From Euhalothece natronophila Z-M001 (GTDB taxonomy: Bacteria > Cyanobacteriota > Cyanobacteriia > Cyanobacteriales > Rubidibacteraceae), in the NCBI RefSeq assembly GCF_007904085.1, contig NZ_CP042326.1, forward strand, positions 1,612,001 through 1,676,000: a DNA stretch of 64,000 nt, written 5' to 3'. Shown here one piece after another: positions 54,011 through 62,708 of the stretch (position 1 is the stretch's first letter; each line of letters opens with the position of its first letter). The notes under the pieces were generated by a model that searched no databases, was not told the origin of the DNA, and saw only the letters and a list, made by a program, of their open reading frames with translations. The translations under genes were made by a program, and so were the position numbers.

Positions 54011-55939
54011 TTACTTAGTTTCAGAAAATTCCGCGTCAATAACATCATCGCCATCAGACTTACTGCTAGACTCGGCGGAACCACCATTGGCATCAGCACC
54101 CGTGGTATCAGCACCCGTTGCACCAGCGGCTGCCTCGCCATCTTGCTGATAAGCACTAGAACCAATGCTATACAGGACCTGTTGCAATTCTGGCGTTAGT
54201 TTCTGAATTTGCTCATCATCTTCTTGAGAAATTGCTTCTTTGAGTTGACTAATTAAGTTTTCAGCCTTGCTTTTCTCTTCTGAGGGAACTTTATCACCGA
54301 GTTCATTGATTTGCTTCTCAGCTTGATAAACCAAGGAATCCGCTTGATTTTTCCGTTCAATTCTTTCGCGACGCTGTTTGTCTTCCTCGGCATTTTTCTC
54401 AGCTTCATTAACCATGCGTTCCACTTCTTCTTCAGGAAGGGTGGAAGCACCAGTAATACTGATGGATTGCTCTTTGCCACTGCCTTTATCTTTCGCAGTG
54501 ACATTAAGAATACCATTGGCATCAATATCAAATGTTACCTCAATTTGAGGCACACCACGAGGGGCTGGAGGAATGCCATCAAGGCGGAAGGTTCCTAAGC
54601 TCTTGTTGTCTTTAGCAAATTCGCGCTCCCCTTGCAGAACGTGAATTTCTACGTTCGTTTGCCCATCTACCGCAGTGGAGAAGGTTTCCTGTTTCTTCGT
54701 GGGGATAGTGGTATTGCGTTCAATCATTGTGGTCATGACACCACCAAGGGTTTCTACCCCTAAAGAAAGTGGCGTAACGTCAAGGAGGAGAATGTCTTTA
54801 ACCTCTCCAGAGAGAACCCCACCTTGGATAGCTGCACCAATAGCAACTACTTCATCAGGGTTAACGCTAAGATTGGGGTCTTTCCCTAACTTCTTGTTCA
54901 CTAACTCTTGAATTGCAGGAATCCGAGTTGACCCCCCAACCATGACAATTTCATCAATTTTACTCTTGTCAATTTTTGCGTCTTTGAGGGCGTTTTCCAC
55001 AGGAATACTGCAACGGTCAATTAAGTCTGAGCAAATTTCTTCAAACTTAGCCCGAGTTAAGCTCATATCAAGATGTTTTGGTCCCTCTTGCGTTGCGGTA
55101 ATGAAGGGGAGGTTTACATCTGCTTGACTAACACTAGAAAGCTCAATTTTTGCCTTTTCGGCAGCTTCTGTTAAGCGCTGTAGGGCTTGTTTGTCTTTAC
55201 GGAGGTCAATGCCTTCTTGTTTCTTAAATTCTTCAGCGAGATGGTCAACAATCTTCTTGTCAAAGTCATCCCCACCAAGGTGAGTATCACCAGAAGTTGC
55301 TAGCACTTCAAATACACCGTCTCCAACTTCTAAGATGGAAACGTCAAAAGTTCCACCGCCAAGGTCAAATACAAGAATTGTCTCATTTTCTTTCTTGTCT
55401 AAACCATAAGCTAAAGAAGCGGCGGTTGGCTCGTTAATAATCCGTTTTACATCTAAGCCAGCAATTTTTCCTGCGTCTTTGGTCGCTTGACGTTGGGAGT
55501 CATTAAAGTAAGCAGGAACGGTAATTACTGCTTCGGTCACATCTTCTCCGAGATATTTACTGGCATCTTCTACCAGTTTCCGTAGTACCTGCGCAGAAAT
55601 TTCTTCTGGTGCAAACTGCTTATCTTGGTTAGGACATTCTAATTTAACGTTATCACCGCTACGAGTTACACTATAGGAAACTTCTTTAGTTTCTTCTTCA
55701 ATTTCATCTGCTTTGCGACCAATAAACCGCTTAACAGAATAGAAAGTGTTTTCTGGATTCATCACCCCTTGCCGTTTGGCAATTTGACCCACAAGGCGAT
55801 CGCCGTTTTTGGCATAACCAACAACAGAGGGAGTGGTGCGGAAGCCTTCTGCGTTAGAGATAACAGTGGGCTTTCCCCCCTCCATCACAGCGACACAGGA
55901 GTTGGTTGTTCCTAAATCAATACCGACTACTTTTGCCAT
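54011..55939 (-). CDS. dnaK: molecular chaperone DnaK (HSP70)
   Basis: The 642-residue Hsp70 starts [18 protein letters not shown]. The ATPase domain has [13 protein letters not shown], and the substrate domain begins near residue 390 ([15 protein letters not shown]). The C-terminal lid ends in a G/A/D-rich tail and [10 protein letters not shown], the co-chaperone docking end. It resembles the essential cyanobacterial DnaK2 form. No dnaJ or grpE lies adjacent. No CIRCE repeat is visible in the 330 bp upstream. Confidence 0.96.
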   Translation of the reverse strand: MAKVVGIDLGTTNSCVAVMEGGKPTVISNAEGFRTTPSVVGYAKNGDRLVGQIAKRQGVMNPENTFYSVKRFIGRKADEIEEETKEVSYSVTRSGDNVKLECPNQDKQFAPEEISAQVLRKLVEDASKYLGEDVTEAVITVPAYFNDSQRQATKDAGKIAGLDVKRIINEPTAASLAYGLDKKENETILVFDLGGGTFDVSILEVGDGVFEVLATSGDTHLGGDDFDKKIVDHLAEEFKKQEGIDLRKDKQALQRLTEAAEKAKIELSSVSQADVNLPFITATQEGPKHLDMSLTRAKFEEICSDLIDRCSIPVENALKDAKIDKSKIDEIVMVGGSTRIPAIQELVNKKLGKDPNLSVNPDEVVAIGAAIQGGVLSGEVKDILLLDVTPLSLGVETLGGVMTTMIERNTTIPTKKQETFSTAVDGQTNVEIHVLQGEREFAKDNKSLGTFRLDGIPPAPRGVPQIEVTFDIDANGILNVTAKDKGSGKEQSISITGASTLPEEEVERMVNEAEKNAEEDKQRRERIERKNQADSLVYQAEKQINELGDKVPSEEKSKAENLISQLKEAISQEDDEQIQKLTPELQQVLYSIGSSAYQQDGEAAAGATGADTTGADANGGSAESSSKSDGDDVIDAEFSETK

Positions 55940-56266
55940 AAGAGATTTTCTCCTTTAACTTGCTACAATAAATTCTTTAATCTGGAGTTTTAAGTTCTAC
56001 CCTCTATTCTGGGGAGTTATAGGCATGGTTTAAAAGTGCTGGATACCGAACAAAGAGATGACGGTTGGGGATTTTTAGACAGAGATGCTCTCTCGCCTAT
56101 TACTTAACTGAGATTGTTGCTACCTAGTGAAACCAGTACCAGATCAGGCTAAACTAAGGGGTATTATTCTCTTAGCCTTTTCTTTTAATGGCATCTCCTT
56201 TTAGATAAAGGGGGAAAAGCAAATTAAAATTAGGTTGTTGGTTCAGGATTAAGGAGAAATGTAAAA
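55940..56266. other. control region between dnaK and the response regulator
   Basis: These 327 bp separate divergent genes. A dnaK ribosome-binding site (AGGAGAAAATC on the minus strand) is seen, and AAGGAGAAATG precedes the regulator ATG. I see no CIRCE inverted repeat and no coding frame. A G/C-richer tract lies near the regulator start. Both promoters should lie here. Confidence 0.45.
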
Positions 56267-56827
56267 ATGTCACAACGAATATTAGTCATTGATGACAGTA
56301 AAATCATCAGAATGCGGGTCAAAGATATGCTACCATCGGATAACGTGCAAATTCTCGAAGCTAGAGATGGACAAGAGGGGCTTGATCTAATCCATTCTAA
56401 GCTCCCCCAACTAATCATTTTAGATTTTCTACTTCCGAAAAAAAATGGTTGGGAAGTTTATCAAGAGCTTCAAAAAAATCCGAAACTGAAAAATATTCCT
56501 CTTGTCTTAATGTCAGGACGCAAGGAGGAAGTAACGGAAAAAATTTCGGAACCTTTTGAGCACTTTGCCTTTGTTGAAAAGCCTTTTGAACGAGAACAAC
56601 TGGTCAAAGCAATTAAGGAAGCAAGAACAAAAGTTGCTCGCCAACAACCAGCTGCTACTTCTGAACCACAGGCGACTCCCACAACAGAGGATGGAGAGGA
56701 AGTTGAGGCACTAAAAGCGCAAGTGGCAAAATTAACCCAAAAGGTGGAAACCCAGCAAGGTCAAATTGAAAAAATGCAAAAGCAAATGAATCAGCTAGTG
56801 AGCTTCATTAAGAATAAAATGCGTTAG
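56267..56827 (+). CDS. response regulator (CheY-like receiver) with C-terminal coiled coil
   Basis: The 186-residue protein has a receiver domain (1-122) with the acid pair VIDD (8-10), phospho-acceptor D53 in LIILDFLLPKKNGW, and the conserved Lys in FVEKPFER. After a Pro/Thr-rich linker comes a coiled coil (about 140-183, EVEALKAQVAKLTQKVETQQ). It has no DNA-binding output, so it probably acts by protein contact. No kinase gene is adjacent. Confidence 0.87.
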   Translation: MSQRILVIDDSKIIRMRVKDMLPSDNVQILEARDGQEGLDLIHSKLPQLIILDFLLPKKNGWEVYQELQKNPKLKNIPLVLMSGRKEEVTEKISEPFEHFAFVEKPFEREQLVKAIKEARTKVARQQPAATSEPQATPTTEDGEEVEALKAQVAKLTQKVETQQGQIEKMQKQMNQLVSFIKNKMR

Positions 56828-56899
56828 TAAAGTTTCTGTTAGAAGCAATATTATTAACTTGTTGACTATCTTGAAGCTAAGCTCGTTATCCTAGATTCT

Positions 56900-57082
56900 A
56901 TGGAAGTTTTTTTTATTTTCAAAGTTGTTCTATTATCGGCAATTATTTCTACAGCAATCAAGTTACTAGCCCCCTATGTAAATTTACATCCTTCTGCAAG
57001 TCTAGCCATTGCTATCGTGTTGAGTCCTGCTGTTATTCTAGGAATAGTATTGTGGCAAAGGTTTGTAAAGGCTAATTCATAA
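56900..57082 (+). CDS. small two-helix membrane protein
   Basis: The 60-residue protein has a first helix, FKVVLLSAIISTAIKLLAPY, and a second, ASLAIAIVLSPAVILGIVLW. Between them is the turn VNLHPSAS. The C-terminus is basic and polar. It lies between the response regulator and the AI-2E permease (15 bp upstream of the latter), so it is probably in that operon. It is similar in layout to small cyanobacterial hypothetical proteins and has no known function. Confidence 0.65.
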   Translation: MEVFFIFKVVLLSAIISTAIKLLAPYVNLHPSASLAIAIVLSPAVILGIVLWQRFVKANS

Positions 57083-57097
57083 TGAGGGTGATCAAAA

Positions 57098-58126
57098 GTG
57101 ACTTTAGGAAAGTGGATGGGAGTAGTTGCTCTAACTTTGTCATTATATATTTTATGGCAAATTAGACAATTAATTCTATTGATTTTTACAGCAGTTGTTA
57201 TTGCCAATGCCCTAAATATTTTAGTCAGAAAGTTACAAAGATTTAACTTTCAACGTTGGTTAGCTGTTGTTATTTCTGTACTAATTCTGTTAATTTCAAG
57301 TATTACATTTGTTTTAGTAATTGTTCCCCCCGTTATTGGACAGTTAGAAGAACTATTTCAATTAGTACCAGAGGGAATTGGACAACTTGATGAATGGCTG
57401 ATTTTTTTAGAAGAACAAATTTCTCCAGAAATATCAGAGTTTTTACCAACTATTGAGCAAATTATACAACAAATTCAGCCGATATTTAATCGCTTATTAG
57501 GGGAAGGATTAACCTTTTTCTATACTACGGTTGGGATTATTCTGAATATTTTACTAGTTTTAGTGTTGAGTATTATGTTACTAGCTGATCCCACTCCTTA
57601 TCGAAAAGGGTTTATTCGTCTTTTTCCTTCTTTTTACCGACGGCGTGTTGATGAAATTTTATTATTATGTGAAAAATCTTTACAGGGATGGCTTGTAGGG
57701 ACTTTGTTTAGTATAACCTTTTTATTAATTTTAAGTTTTATTGGTTTATCCATACTAGGGATAGATTTAGCATTAGCCCAAGCAATGCTGACGGGACTTT
57801 TAACCTTTATTCCTAATTTCGGTCCCGTTTTAAGTGTCATCCCTCCTACAGCGATCGCGCTTTTAGATGCCCCGTGGAAAAGTTTAGCCGTTTTAATTTT
57901 TTATATTATTTTGCAACAAGTGGAAGGGAGTCTCCTCACCCCCTTAGTGATGGCGCAACAAGTTTCTTTATTTCCAGCTTTTACCTTATTAGCACAAGTG
58001 TTTTTTGCCACTTTCTTTGGATTTTTAGGGTTATTTCTTGCCCTTCCCTTAACCGTTGTTTGCCAAATTTGGATTCAAGAGGTGTTAATTAAAGATGTTC
58101 TTGATAACTGGACAGGGAATAATTAA
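57098..58126 (+). CDS. AI-2E family transporter
   Basis: The 342-residue protein has seven to eight membrane helices and starts at GTG 57098. The family signature is seen in LTFIPNFGPVLSVIPPTAIAL near residue 238, and FFATFFGFLGLFLALPLTVV near the end. Proteins of this family (TqsA, YdiK, and Na+/H+ antiporter-like members) are exporters of various small solutes or ions, and the AI-2 role is not general. It is converged upon by a 50-residue minus-strand ORF, with a 4-bp overlap at the stops. Confidence 0.86.
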   Translation: MTLGKWMGVVALTLSLYILWQIRQLILLIFTAVVIANALNILVRKLQRFNFQRWLAVVISVLILLISSITFVLVIVPPVIGQLEELFQLVPEGIGQLDEWLIFLEEQISPEISEFLPTIEQIIQQIQPIFNRLLGEGLTFFYTTVGIILNILLVLVLSIMLLADPTPYRKGFIRLFPSFYRRRVDEILLLCEKSLQGWLVGTLFSITFLLILSFIGLSILGIDLALAQAMLTGLLTFIPNFGPVLSVIPPTAIALLDAPWKSLAVLIFYIILQQVEGSLLTPLVMAQQVSLFPAFTLLAQVFFATFFGFLGLFLALPLTVVCQIWIQEVLIKDVLDNWTGNN

Positions 58127-58275
58127 ATTTCATTAATTTTGATGCCAATATTTTGGAAGGATTGCTCTATTTTGTGTGCTAAGTCAAGGCGAGATTGTTT
58201 TTTGTAGAGCGCGATCGATTGTGGTATTTCTATCAACAGTGTTTGGCTTTCTAGAGTAGTGGGTGCTTGTAGCAT
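58123..58275 (-). CDS. 50-residue ORF with perfect Shine-Dalgarno at the end of the T7SS-like cluster
   Basis: ATG 58273-58275 is preceded by AGGAGGTGAAA, the strongest ribosome-binding site in the window. The product, MLQAPTTLESQTLLIEIPQS to a NIGIKINEI end, is soluble with a helical middle (ALYKKQSRLDLAHKIEQSF). It ends 4 bp into the convergent AI-2E gene. It lies 80 bp after the third WXG-like gene on the same strand and may be the last gene of that set. Its small size and layout could suit an antitoxin, immunity or chaperone protein. That is speculation. Confidence 0.6.
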   Translation of the reverse strand: MLQAPTTLESQTLLIEIPQSIALYKKQSRLDLAHKIEQSFQNIGIKINEI

Positions 58276-58355
58276 TTTCACCTCCTAGGTAGGTTTCTCT
58301 GTATCTATGCACCAAAAACATGACGAATGACTTTAGTTAAGATCGCCAACTCATT

Positions 58356-59039
58356 TTAATTAGGGGGAAAATAATCTCGGGATTCTTTGGGCTGACTATT
58401 AGTGTAATCCATAGCTTTACCTCGTTTGTTTATTCTTCTGTTCCTCTCTTCTTCCCATAATAAATAGCCTTCTTTCAAAGCATCATCATCATCTAAACCC
58501 ACTAAAATTGGTGACCAGTAATCATCTTCGCAACAAATAACAACTTCATGTTGATTAGAAAATTCGCAAGGTAAAACGACTTGGGTAGGCAAAAGTAAAG
58601 TACCTACTCCTAAAACAGCCTTAAAGTGGTCGAGCTGTTGTTTGACCTTTTTTCGGTTAATTTTTTTATTATTTTGGCTATCCTCCTGATAAGTTTGTTG
58701 AGATTTTGCAGAAGACTCTAAGAAGTTGGACTGAAGTGGAGAAGGTGAGAAACCATCAAGATATAGTGCTAAGTATGCTAGCTTATTACTAGACTCAATT
58801 TGCCTTTGTAAAAAGTCTTGATGATTAATTAAATCATGACTAGCCTCCTCATATAGGTAAGCAATTTTTTCGTATAAAGGGGCAAATTTATCATACTCTT
58901 GGTCATACCAAGTAGCTTCTAAGTTACTCCACTGATTTGACACATCATCCCATCTGCTAGTTAGCTCTTGCTTAAATTTCTCAAGAGTTCTCTTAAAAAT
59001 TTCAGTATCTTGTAAGCTAAAGGAAAAGTGTTGTGACAT
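58356..59039 (-). CDS. WXG100-like protein with an added C-terminal domain
   Basis: The 227-residue protein begins (1-90) as a helical hairpin like the WXG100 protein at 62392-62688: both start with an FSFS stretch, both have QWSNL followed four residues later by a W-x-D turn (here W44-Y-D46), and both continue with EKI. Residues about 105-135 are a polar linker. The C-terminal 90 residues (QLDHFKAVLGVGTLLLPTQ, then EVVICCEDDYWSPILVGLDD) look like a small alpha/beta domain I do not recognise. It may be a secreted effector or adapter with a WXG-type export domain. It is the last large gene of the cluster. Confidence 0.65.
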   Translation of the reverse strand: MSQHFSFSLQDTEIFKRTLEKFKQELTSRWDDVSNQWSNLEATWYDQEYDKFAPLYEKIAYLYEEASHDLINHQDFLQRQIESSNKLAYLALYLDGFSPSPLQSNFLESSAKSQQTYQEDSQNNKKINRKKVKQQLDHFKAVLGVGTLLLPTQVVLPCEFSNQHEVVICCEDDYWSPILVGLDDDDALKEGYLLWEEERNRRINKRGKAMDYTNSQPKESRDYFPPN

Positions 59040-59060
59040 AGTAATTATGATTTGACGTAT

Positions 59061-60164
59061 TTATTTAGTCATTGCATTAAATACTAACTCAGAAAATTTA
59101 GGAAAAATTTCCCAATTCTGTGCATATGCTTCATTTTCTGTAAAAATTGCTAGAATGTATTTTACTTCTTGATCGGGAGTTTCAATATAAGCAACTTCTT
59201 GGCGAGTATTGGGTGTCCAACCTGCTTTTGATAAAAGCCTAACATCAGGAGATAAACTCTCTCCAAAAAAAGCGAGTACTGGATTAAACTCAAAATTAGG
59301 ATCAATATCTCTCCAATACTCTGGATTTAAATTTCTTTCTAAGTTATTTTTAATTTTTTGGCTATATTGAGAAGAAATTGCTTTCTTATTAACAATTTCA
59401 TACATTAATCTGGCAGAGTTATTAGTAGTCAGTTTATTCCTAATAGGGTTGTTTTCATCTCGCTCTCCTAAGTATCTCATTTTTAGCTCTCGTCCTTTTG
59501 GTGAGTCACCATATTCTTCTAAATAAGGAATTGGATATGTCTTTTGGCTAATATTAATATTGGAATAATTCGCTCTTTTAAAGAAAGAATTAAGTTGTGA
59601 TCGTTTTTTAAGCCATTCCTTAAATTTTTCTTCTGGTAACATTCTCCCAGACTCAGTACCAGTAATTTTATCAATAACTTTACTAGCGTCCTCATTGTCG
59701 GATTTCGTAATCATTTTGCTCATTGAACTAGACAAATCTGGCTCTAAATTAATCAGAGTATTATCTACATATGAATAGGCTATTACTAACCAAAAAAGTT
59801 TAGGTATGCTGGCTGGATATCTAGAAACATCCCCTTGATAATAAGCAAAAGAATTTTGATTCATATCAATAATAGTAATTGAAATGTCTTCTTTTGGTAG
59901 ATTATTTTGGGTACTTAGCAGTAATAAACTATCTATTATTTGTTCTAGTTTTGGGCTTGATTTCAAGTTGGGTGGAGTTTTAACATTATAGGCTTCATTT
60001 TTTTTATCATTTGATAACTTGGTTGAATTCTGTGAATTTGAATCTGAACGATTTTCGTTGGCTTCTTGAGCAATTTCTCGTAAGCAACTAGAGAGCAAAA
60101 TATTGATAATTAAAAAAGTGAAAACAATAAAAGCACCTTTTGCTTTTGGTATTTGCTGTAGCAT
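59061..60164 (-). CDS. serine-hydrolase (class A beta-lactamase-like) lipoprotein
   Basis: The 367-residue protein has a signal with lipobox LLSSC (C27). A polar, N/S-rich linker (about 30-70) leads to a penicillin-binding/beta-lactamase-like fold. The SxxK motif is S119-I-P-K122 in YPASIPKLFWLV. The KTG-like box is altered to KAG in LSKAGWTPNTRQ. The rest (TKSDNEDASKVIDKITG) fits the class A-like family. It would act on peptidoglycan or peptides outside the membrane. Its place in the T7SS-like set suggests opening or remodelling the wall for secretion; this is inference. Confidence 0.78.
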   Translation of the reverse strand: MLQQIPKAKGAFIVFTFLIINILLSSCLREIAQEANENRSDSNSQNSTKLSNDKKNEAYNVKTPPNLKSSPKLEQIIDSLLLLSTQNNLPKEDISITIIDMNQNSFAYYQGDVSRYPASIPKLFWLVIAYSYVDNTLINLEPDLSSSMSKMITKSDNEDASKVIDKITGTESGRMLPEEKFKEWLKKRSQLNSFFKRANYSNINISQKTYPIPYLEEYGDSPKGRELKMRYLGERDENNPIRNKLTTNNSARLMYEIVNKKAISSQYSQKIKNNLERNLNPEYWRDIDPNFEFNPVLAFFGESLSPDVRLLSKAGWTPNTRQEVAYIETPDQEVKYILAIFTENEAYAQNWEIFPKFSELVFNAMTK

Positions 60165-60182
60165 TTAGCTTATTCCTTAAGG

Positions 60183-60611
60183 TTACAGTCGGCAAGATTT
60201 ATTAGGATTACCACGTTGGTTGATTACATTTTGCGTCTCGTAATTTGATATTTTCCATTTCCCTTGTTCATTACGCAAGTTATAACGTACTAATCTTTTA
60301 TCATCTATAGTATTGTCATCTTGACTAGGTCTTCCATTCATACAGAAAGTTCGTTGTTCTCTCACAATAACTTCGATATGACCAGAATTTCCATTTTGGT
60401 AAAAATTACCAGCATTTTCTATTCTTTGTAGGTTATAGGTATAGTAACCTCCATTATTTTTTAGCCAATCAATAGAACCTTTATTATTTGTTAAGGCTTC
60501 TCCTGTTAAGAGTTGTTTTGATAGTCTTTTGTTATAGGGAGGGGCAAACATTTGCTGCTTAGAGCTTTGCCAACGTTGAATGAGAGCTACTGCTTCTTGA
60601 TCACTCAGTGA
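60183..60611 (-). repeat. duplicated IMS-domain coding DNA, copy 1 (3' part of the kinase gene)
   Basis: The 429 bp encoding the kinase C-terminal domain align without gaps to 61669-62097. Long stretches are identical, and the protein copies match at 114 of 142 positions. It is a direct repeat in which one end is fused to the kinase. Confidence 0.85.
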
Positions 60612-61568
60612 TGGATTCTCTTCTTCTGAGTATTCGAGTTCAGAAATATTGTTTCCTAGTAAAAAACTGATAATCATCAAAGAGCTCACTCCAGCTAAAC
60701 TTGCTAGTTTACCTACTGGTGAAACAGTTTTTTCTTGATTAGTGTTATAATTATGAGGCAGGGCTTGCCAAGCTACTTGTGCTGAAGGAAATCGTCTCTC
60801 TTGAGTGGGTTCTAAATTTTTATCGAGCCAATTAGCAAATGGTTTAGAAATTTGAACTTTCTGACTAAACTGAATCTTAAAATCTTTTTGAGGGAATTCT
60901 GACGGGGACTTTTCTGTTAGCAGAAATAAAATTGTAGCAGCTAAACCGTATAAATCAGTTGAGCAATTAGCTTCCCCTCGTAATTGTTCAGGGGCAATAT
61001 AACCATATGTTCCCACAATTGTTCTTGCTACCGTTGAAGAATGACGATGAGCTTGTACAGCACCAAAATCAACTAAGAATAAGGTATTTTCTTGGTCTTG
61101 AGATGGAGTTTCATAAATTAGATTTTCAGGTTTAATATCTCGATGAATAATTGGAGGATTAAAGGTTTGTAAATAAACCAAGATGTCTAGCACAGAATGG
61201 GCAATTTGCTTGACTTCTTCCTCTTGAGGGTTCCAACCTTTTTTTATGAGACTTGCAAGAGATTTTCCTGGGGCTAACTGTTGAACCAAATAGTAGAGAC
61301 GATCATCGGCAGTTTCGATTTCAAAATCATCAAAGTATTTGGGAATACAAGGATGACTAAGTTCTCTTAAAATGCTAGCTTCTCGTTTAAATAGCTCTTC
61401 TTGTTTCCAATCATTAAGCTGACTTAGTGATAATACTTTTAGTGCAACCTGTTGCTGGTTAGTTTGATCTTGAGCTTTATATGTAAATCCGCTTCCACCT
61501 TGACCTAAGATATCTAAAATTTGGTAACGATTAGCAATTATCTGCCCTGGCTGATATTTAGTAATCAT
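60183..61568 (-). CDS. Ser/Thr protein kinase - TM - IMS (ARC6-like) domain protein
   Basis: The 461-residue protein has an N-terminal kinase (about 14-275) with all key residues: GQGGSGFTY loop (22-30), K44, HRDIKPEN (142-149), DFG (167-169), and APEQL. One membrane helix follows (about 287-304). The C-terminal 142 residues (320-461) are an IMS/ARC6-like domain, present also, 80% identical by hand count (114 of 142), in the next gene upstream. The kinase faces the cytosol and the IMS domain the periplasm. The layout resembles EssB of type VII systems (pseudokinase, TM, external domain), but this kinase looks active. Confidence 0.9.
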   Translation of the reverse strand: MITKYQPGQIIANRYQILDILGQGGSGFTYKAQDQTNQQQVALKVLSLSQLNDWKQEELFKREASILRELSHPCIPKYFDDFEIETADDRLYYLVQQLAPGKSLASLIKKGWNPQEEEVKQIAHSVLDILVYLQTFNPPIIHRDIKPENLIYETPSQDQENTLFLVDFGAVQAHRHSSTVARTIVGTYGYIAPEQLRGEANCSTDLYGLAATILFLLTEKSPSEFPQKDFKIQFSQKVQISKPFANWLDKNLEPTQERRFPSAQVAWQALPHNYNTNQEKTVSPVGKLASLAGVSSLMIISFLLGNNISELEYSEEENPSLSDQEAVALIQRWQSSKQQMFAPPYNKRLSKQLLTGEALTNNKGSIDWLKNNGGYYTYNLQRIENAGNFYQNGNSGHIEVIVREQRTFCMNGRPSQDDNTIDDKRLVRYNLRNEQGKWKISNYETQNVINQRGNPNKSCRL

Positions 61569-61668
61569 TGCTATATAACATCTAATATTCTAATTTTGAT
61601 TAAAAGTTGATTAGCGAATCTTAACCACTTAAGAGGGTATTTCAAAGTTAATTCTAGTGAAAAAACGG

Positions 61669-62097
61669 TTACAGTTCGCAAGATTTATTAGGATTGCTAC
61701 GTTGGTTGATTACATTTTGCGTATCATAGCTTGATATTCTCCATTCTCCTCGTTCATTACGCAAGTTATAACGTACTAATCTTTTATCATCTATAGTATT
61801 ATCATCTTGACTAGGTCTTCCATTCATACAAAGAGTTCGCTGTTCTCTCACAACAACTTCGATATGACCAGAATTTCCATTTTGGTAAAAATTACTAGTA
61901 TCTTCTATACTAGTTAGGTTATAGGTATAATAACCTCCATTATCTTCTAGCCAATCAATAGCACCGCTATTATCTGTATAGGCTTCCCCTGTTAAAATGC
62001 GGGATGCTAGTCTTCTGTTATAGGGAGGTGCAAAAATTTGCTGTTTAGAGTTTTGCCAACGTTCAATGAGAGCTACCGCTTCTTGATCACTAAGCGA
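61669..62097 (-). repeat. duplicated IMS-domain coding DNA, copy 2
   Basis: It is the second copy of the 429-bp segment, encoding residues 84-225 of this protein, and aligns without gaps to 60183-60611. The two copies are in direct orientation 1,486 bp apart and could recombine. Confidence 0.85.
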
Positions 62098-62346
62098 TGA
62101 TTTCTCTTGCTGCGAAATTTGTCCATTCTGGGGACGGCTGTCTTCTTCACTACTTGATGAGGAATCACTAGATCTATTTTGTGTTGATGATCCTCCTGAA
62201 TCTGAACCAAAATTGGAAAAAATTGATGAAAACTGACCTCTAAGATTAGGATTGTTAAAGTTTAATATAAAAATTATCATGATGATACCAGTAATAATGC
62301 TACCAATACTAATCAAGTTTTGCCTTTTTATTTTGTCCTGATCCAT
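61669..62346 (-). CDS. membrane-anchored IMS (ARC6-like) domain protein
   Basis: The 225-residue protein has an N-terminal membrane helix (about 11-28, LISIGSIITGIIMIIFILNF). A Ser/Asp/Gly-rich flexible stretch (about 45-83) follows. An IMS domain fills 84-225 (SLSDQEAVALIERWQNSKQQ at its start). It has Cys in TLCMNG and near the end (NPNKSC) that could pair outside the cytosol. AGGAGG lies a few bases before the ATG. IMS domains occur in ARC6-like division and scaffold proteins. Here the domain is probably periplasmic and part of the secretion complex. Confidence 0.82.
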   Translation of the reverse strand: MDQDKIKRQNLISIGSIITGIIMIIFILNFNNPNLRGQFSSIFSNFGSDSGGSSTQNRSSDSSSSSEEDSRPQNGQISQQEKSSLSDQEAVALIERWQNSKQQIFAPPYNRRLASRILTGEAYTDNSGAIDWLEDNGGYYTYNLTSIEDTSNFYQNGNSGHIEVVVREQRTLCMNGRPSQDDNTIDDKRLVRYNLRNERGEWRISSYDTQNVINQRSNPNKSCEL

Positions 62347-62391
62347 TGCGTTTTCCTCCTTTTTAATATCAACAAATAAAAATCAACCTTT

Positions 62392-62688
62392 TTATAGACT
62401 TGGCAAATTACCTACTTGACTACTTATTTTTTCTTGCTTCTCGATCATTTCTTCCACAAACTTAATATGCTTCTCGTTTGCTTGTTCTGCATCATTATAG
62501 GTGCTTAATATTTTTTCAAATATATCTTCAAAGTCATTTCGCTGTTTATCTTCCCAAGATGATTTTAAATTACTCCATTGGTTTTGAAGCTGTGATTTTT
62601 CTTGACGTAAGTTTTCTTGGCATTTTCTTAATTCTTGCAAAAAAGATTGTGCATCTTTAATGCTAAAAGAAAAATTATTAGAAGCCAT
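62392..62688 (-). CDS. WXG100-type (Esx-like) small helical protein 2
   Basis: The 98-residue, all-helical protein forms a hairpin of two long helices with the turn at W45-E-D47 (W-x-D variant of WXG). QWSNL (37-41) precedes the turn. The end, EKQEKISSQVGNLPSL, is a flexible tail. AGGAGG lies just before the ATG. It closely resembles the N-terminal part of the 58356-59039 protein. Such proteins form dimers and are exported by or are part of type VII systems. Confidence 0.82.
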   Translation of the reverse strand: MASNNFSFSIKDAQSFLQELRKCQENLRQEKSQLQNQWSNLKSSWEDKQRNDFEDIFEKILSTYNDAEQANEKHIKFVEEMIEKQEKISSQVGNLPSL

Positions 62689-62708
62689 TTTTCCTCCTAC
62701 TTAATTAA

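Noticed and set aside
55940-56266. CIRCE element upstream of dnaK
   Set aside because: I looked for TTAGCACTC-N9-GAGTGCTAA and found none in the 330 bp region.
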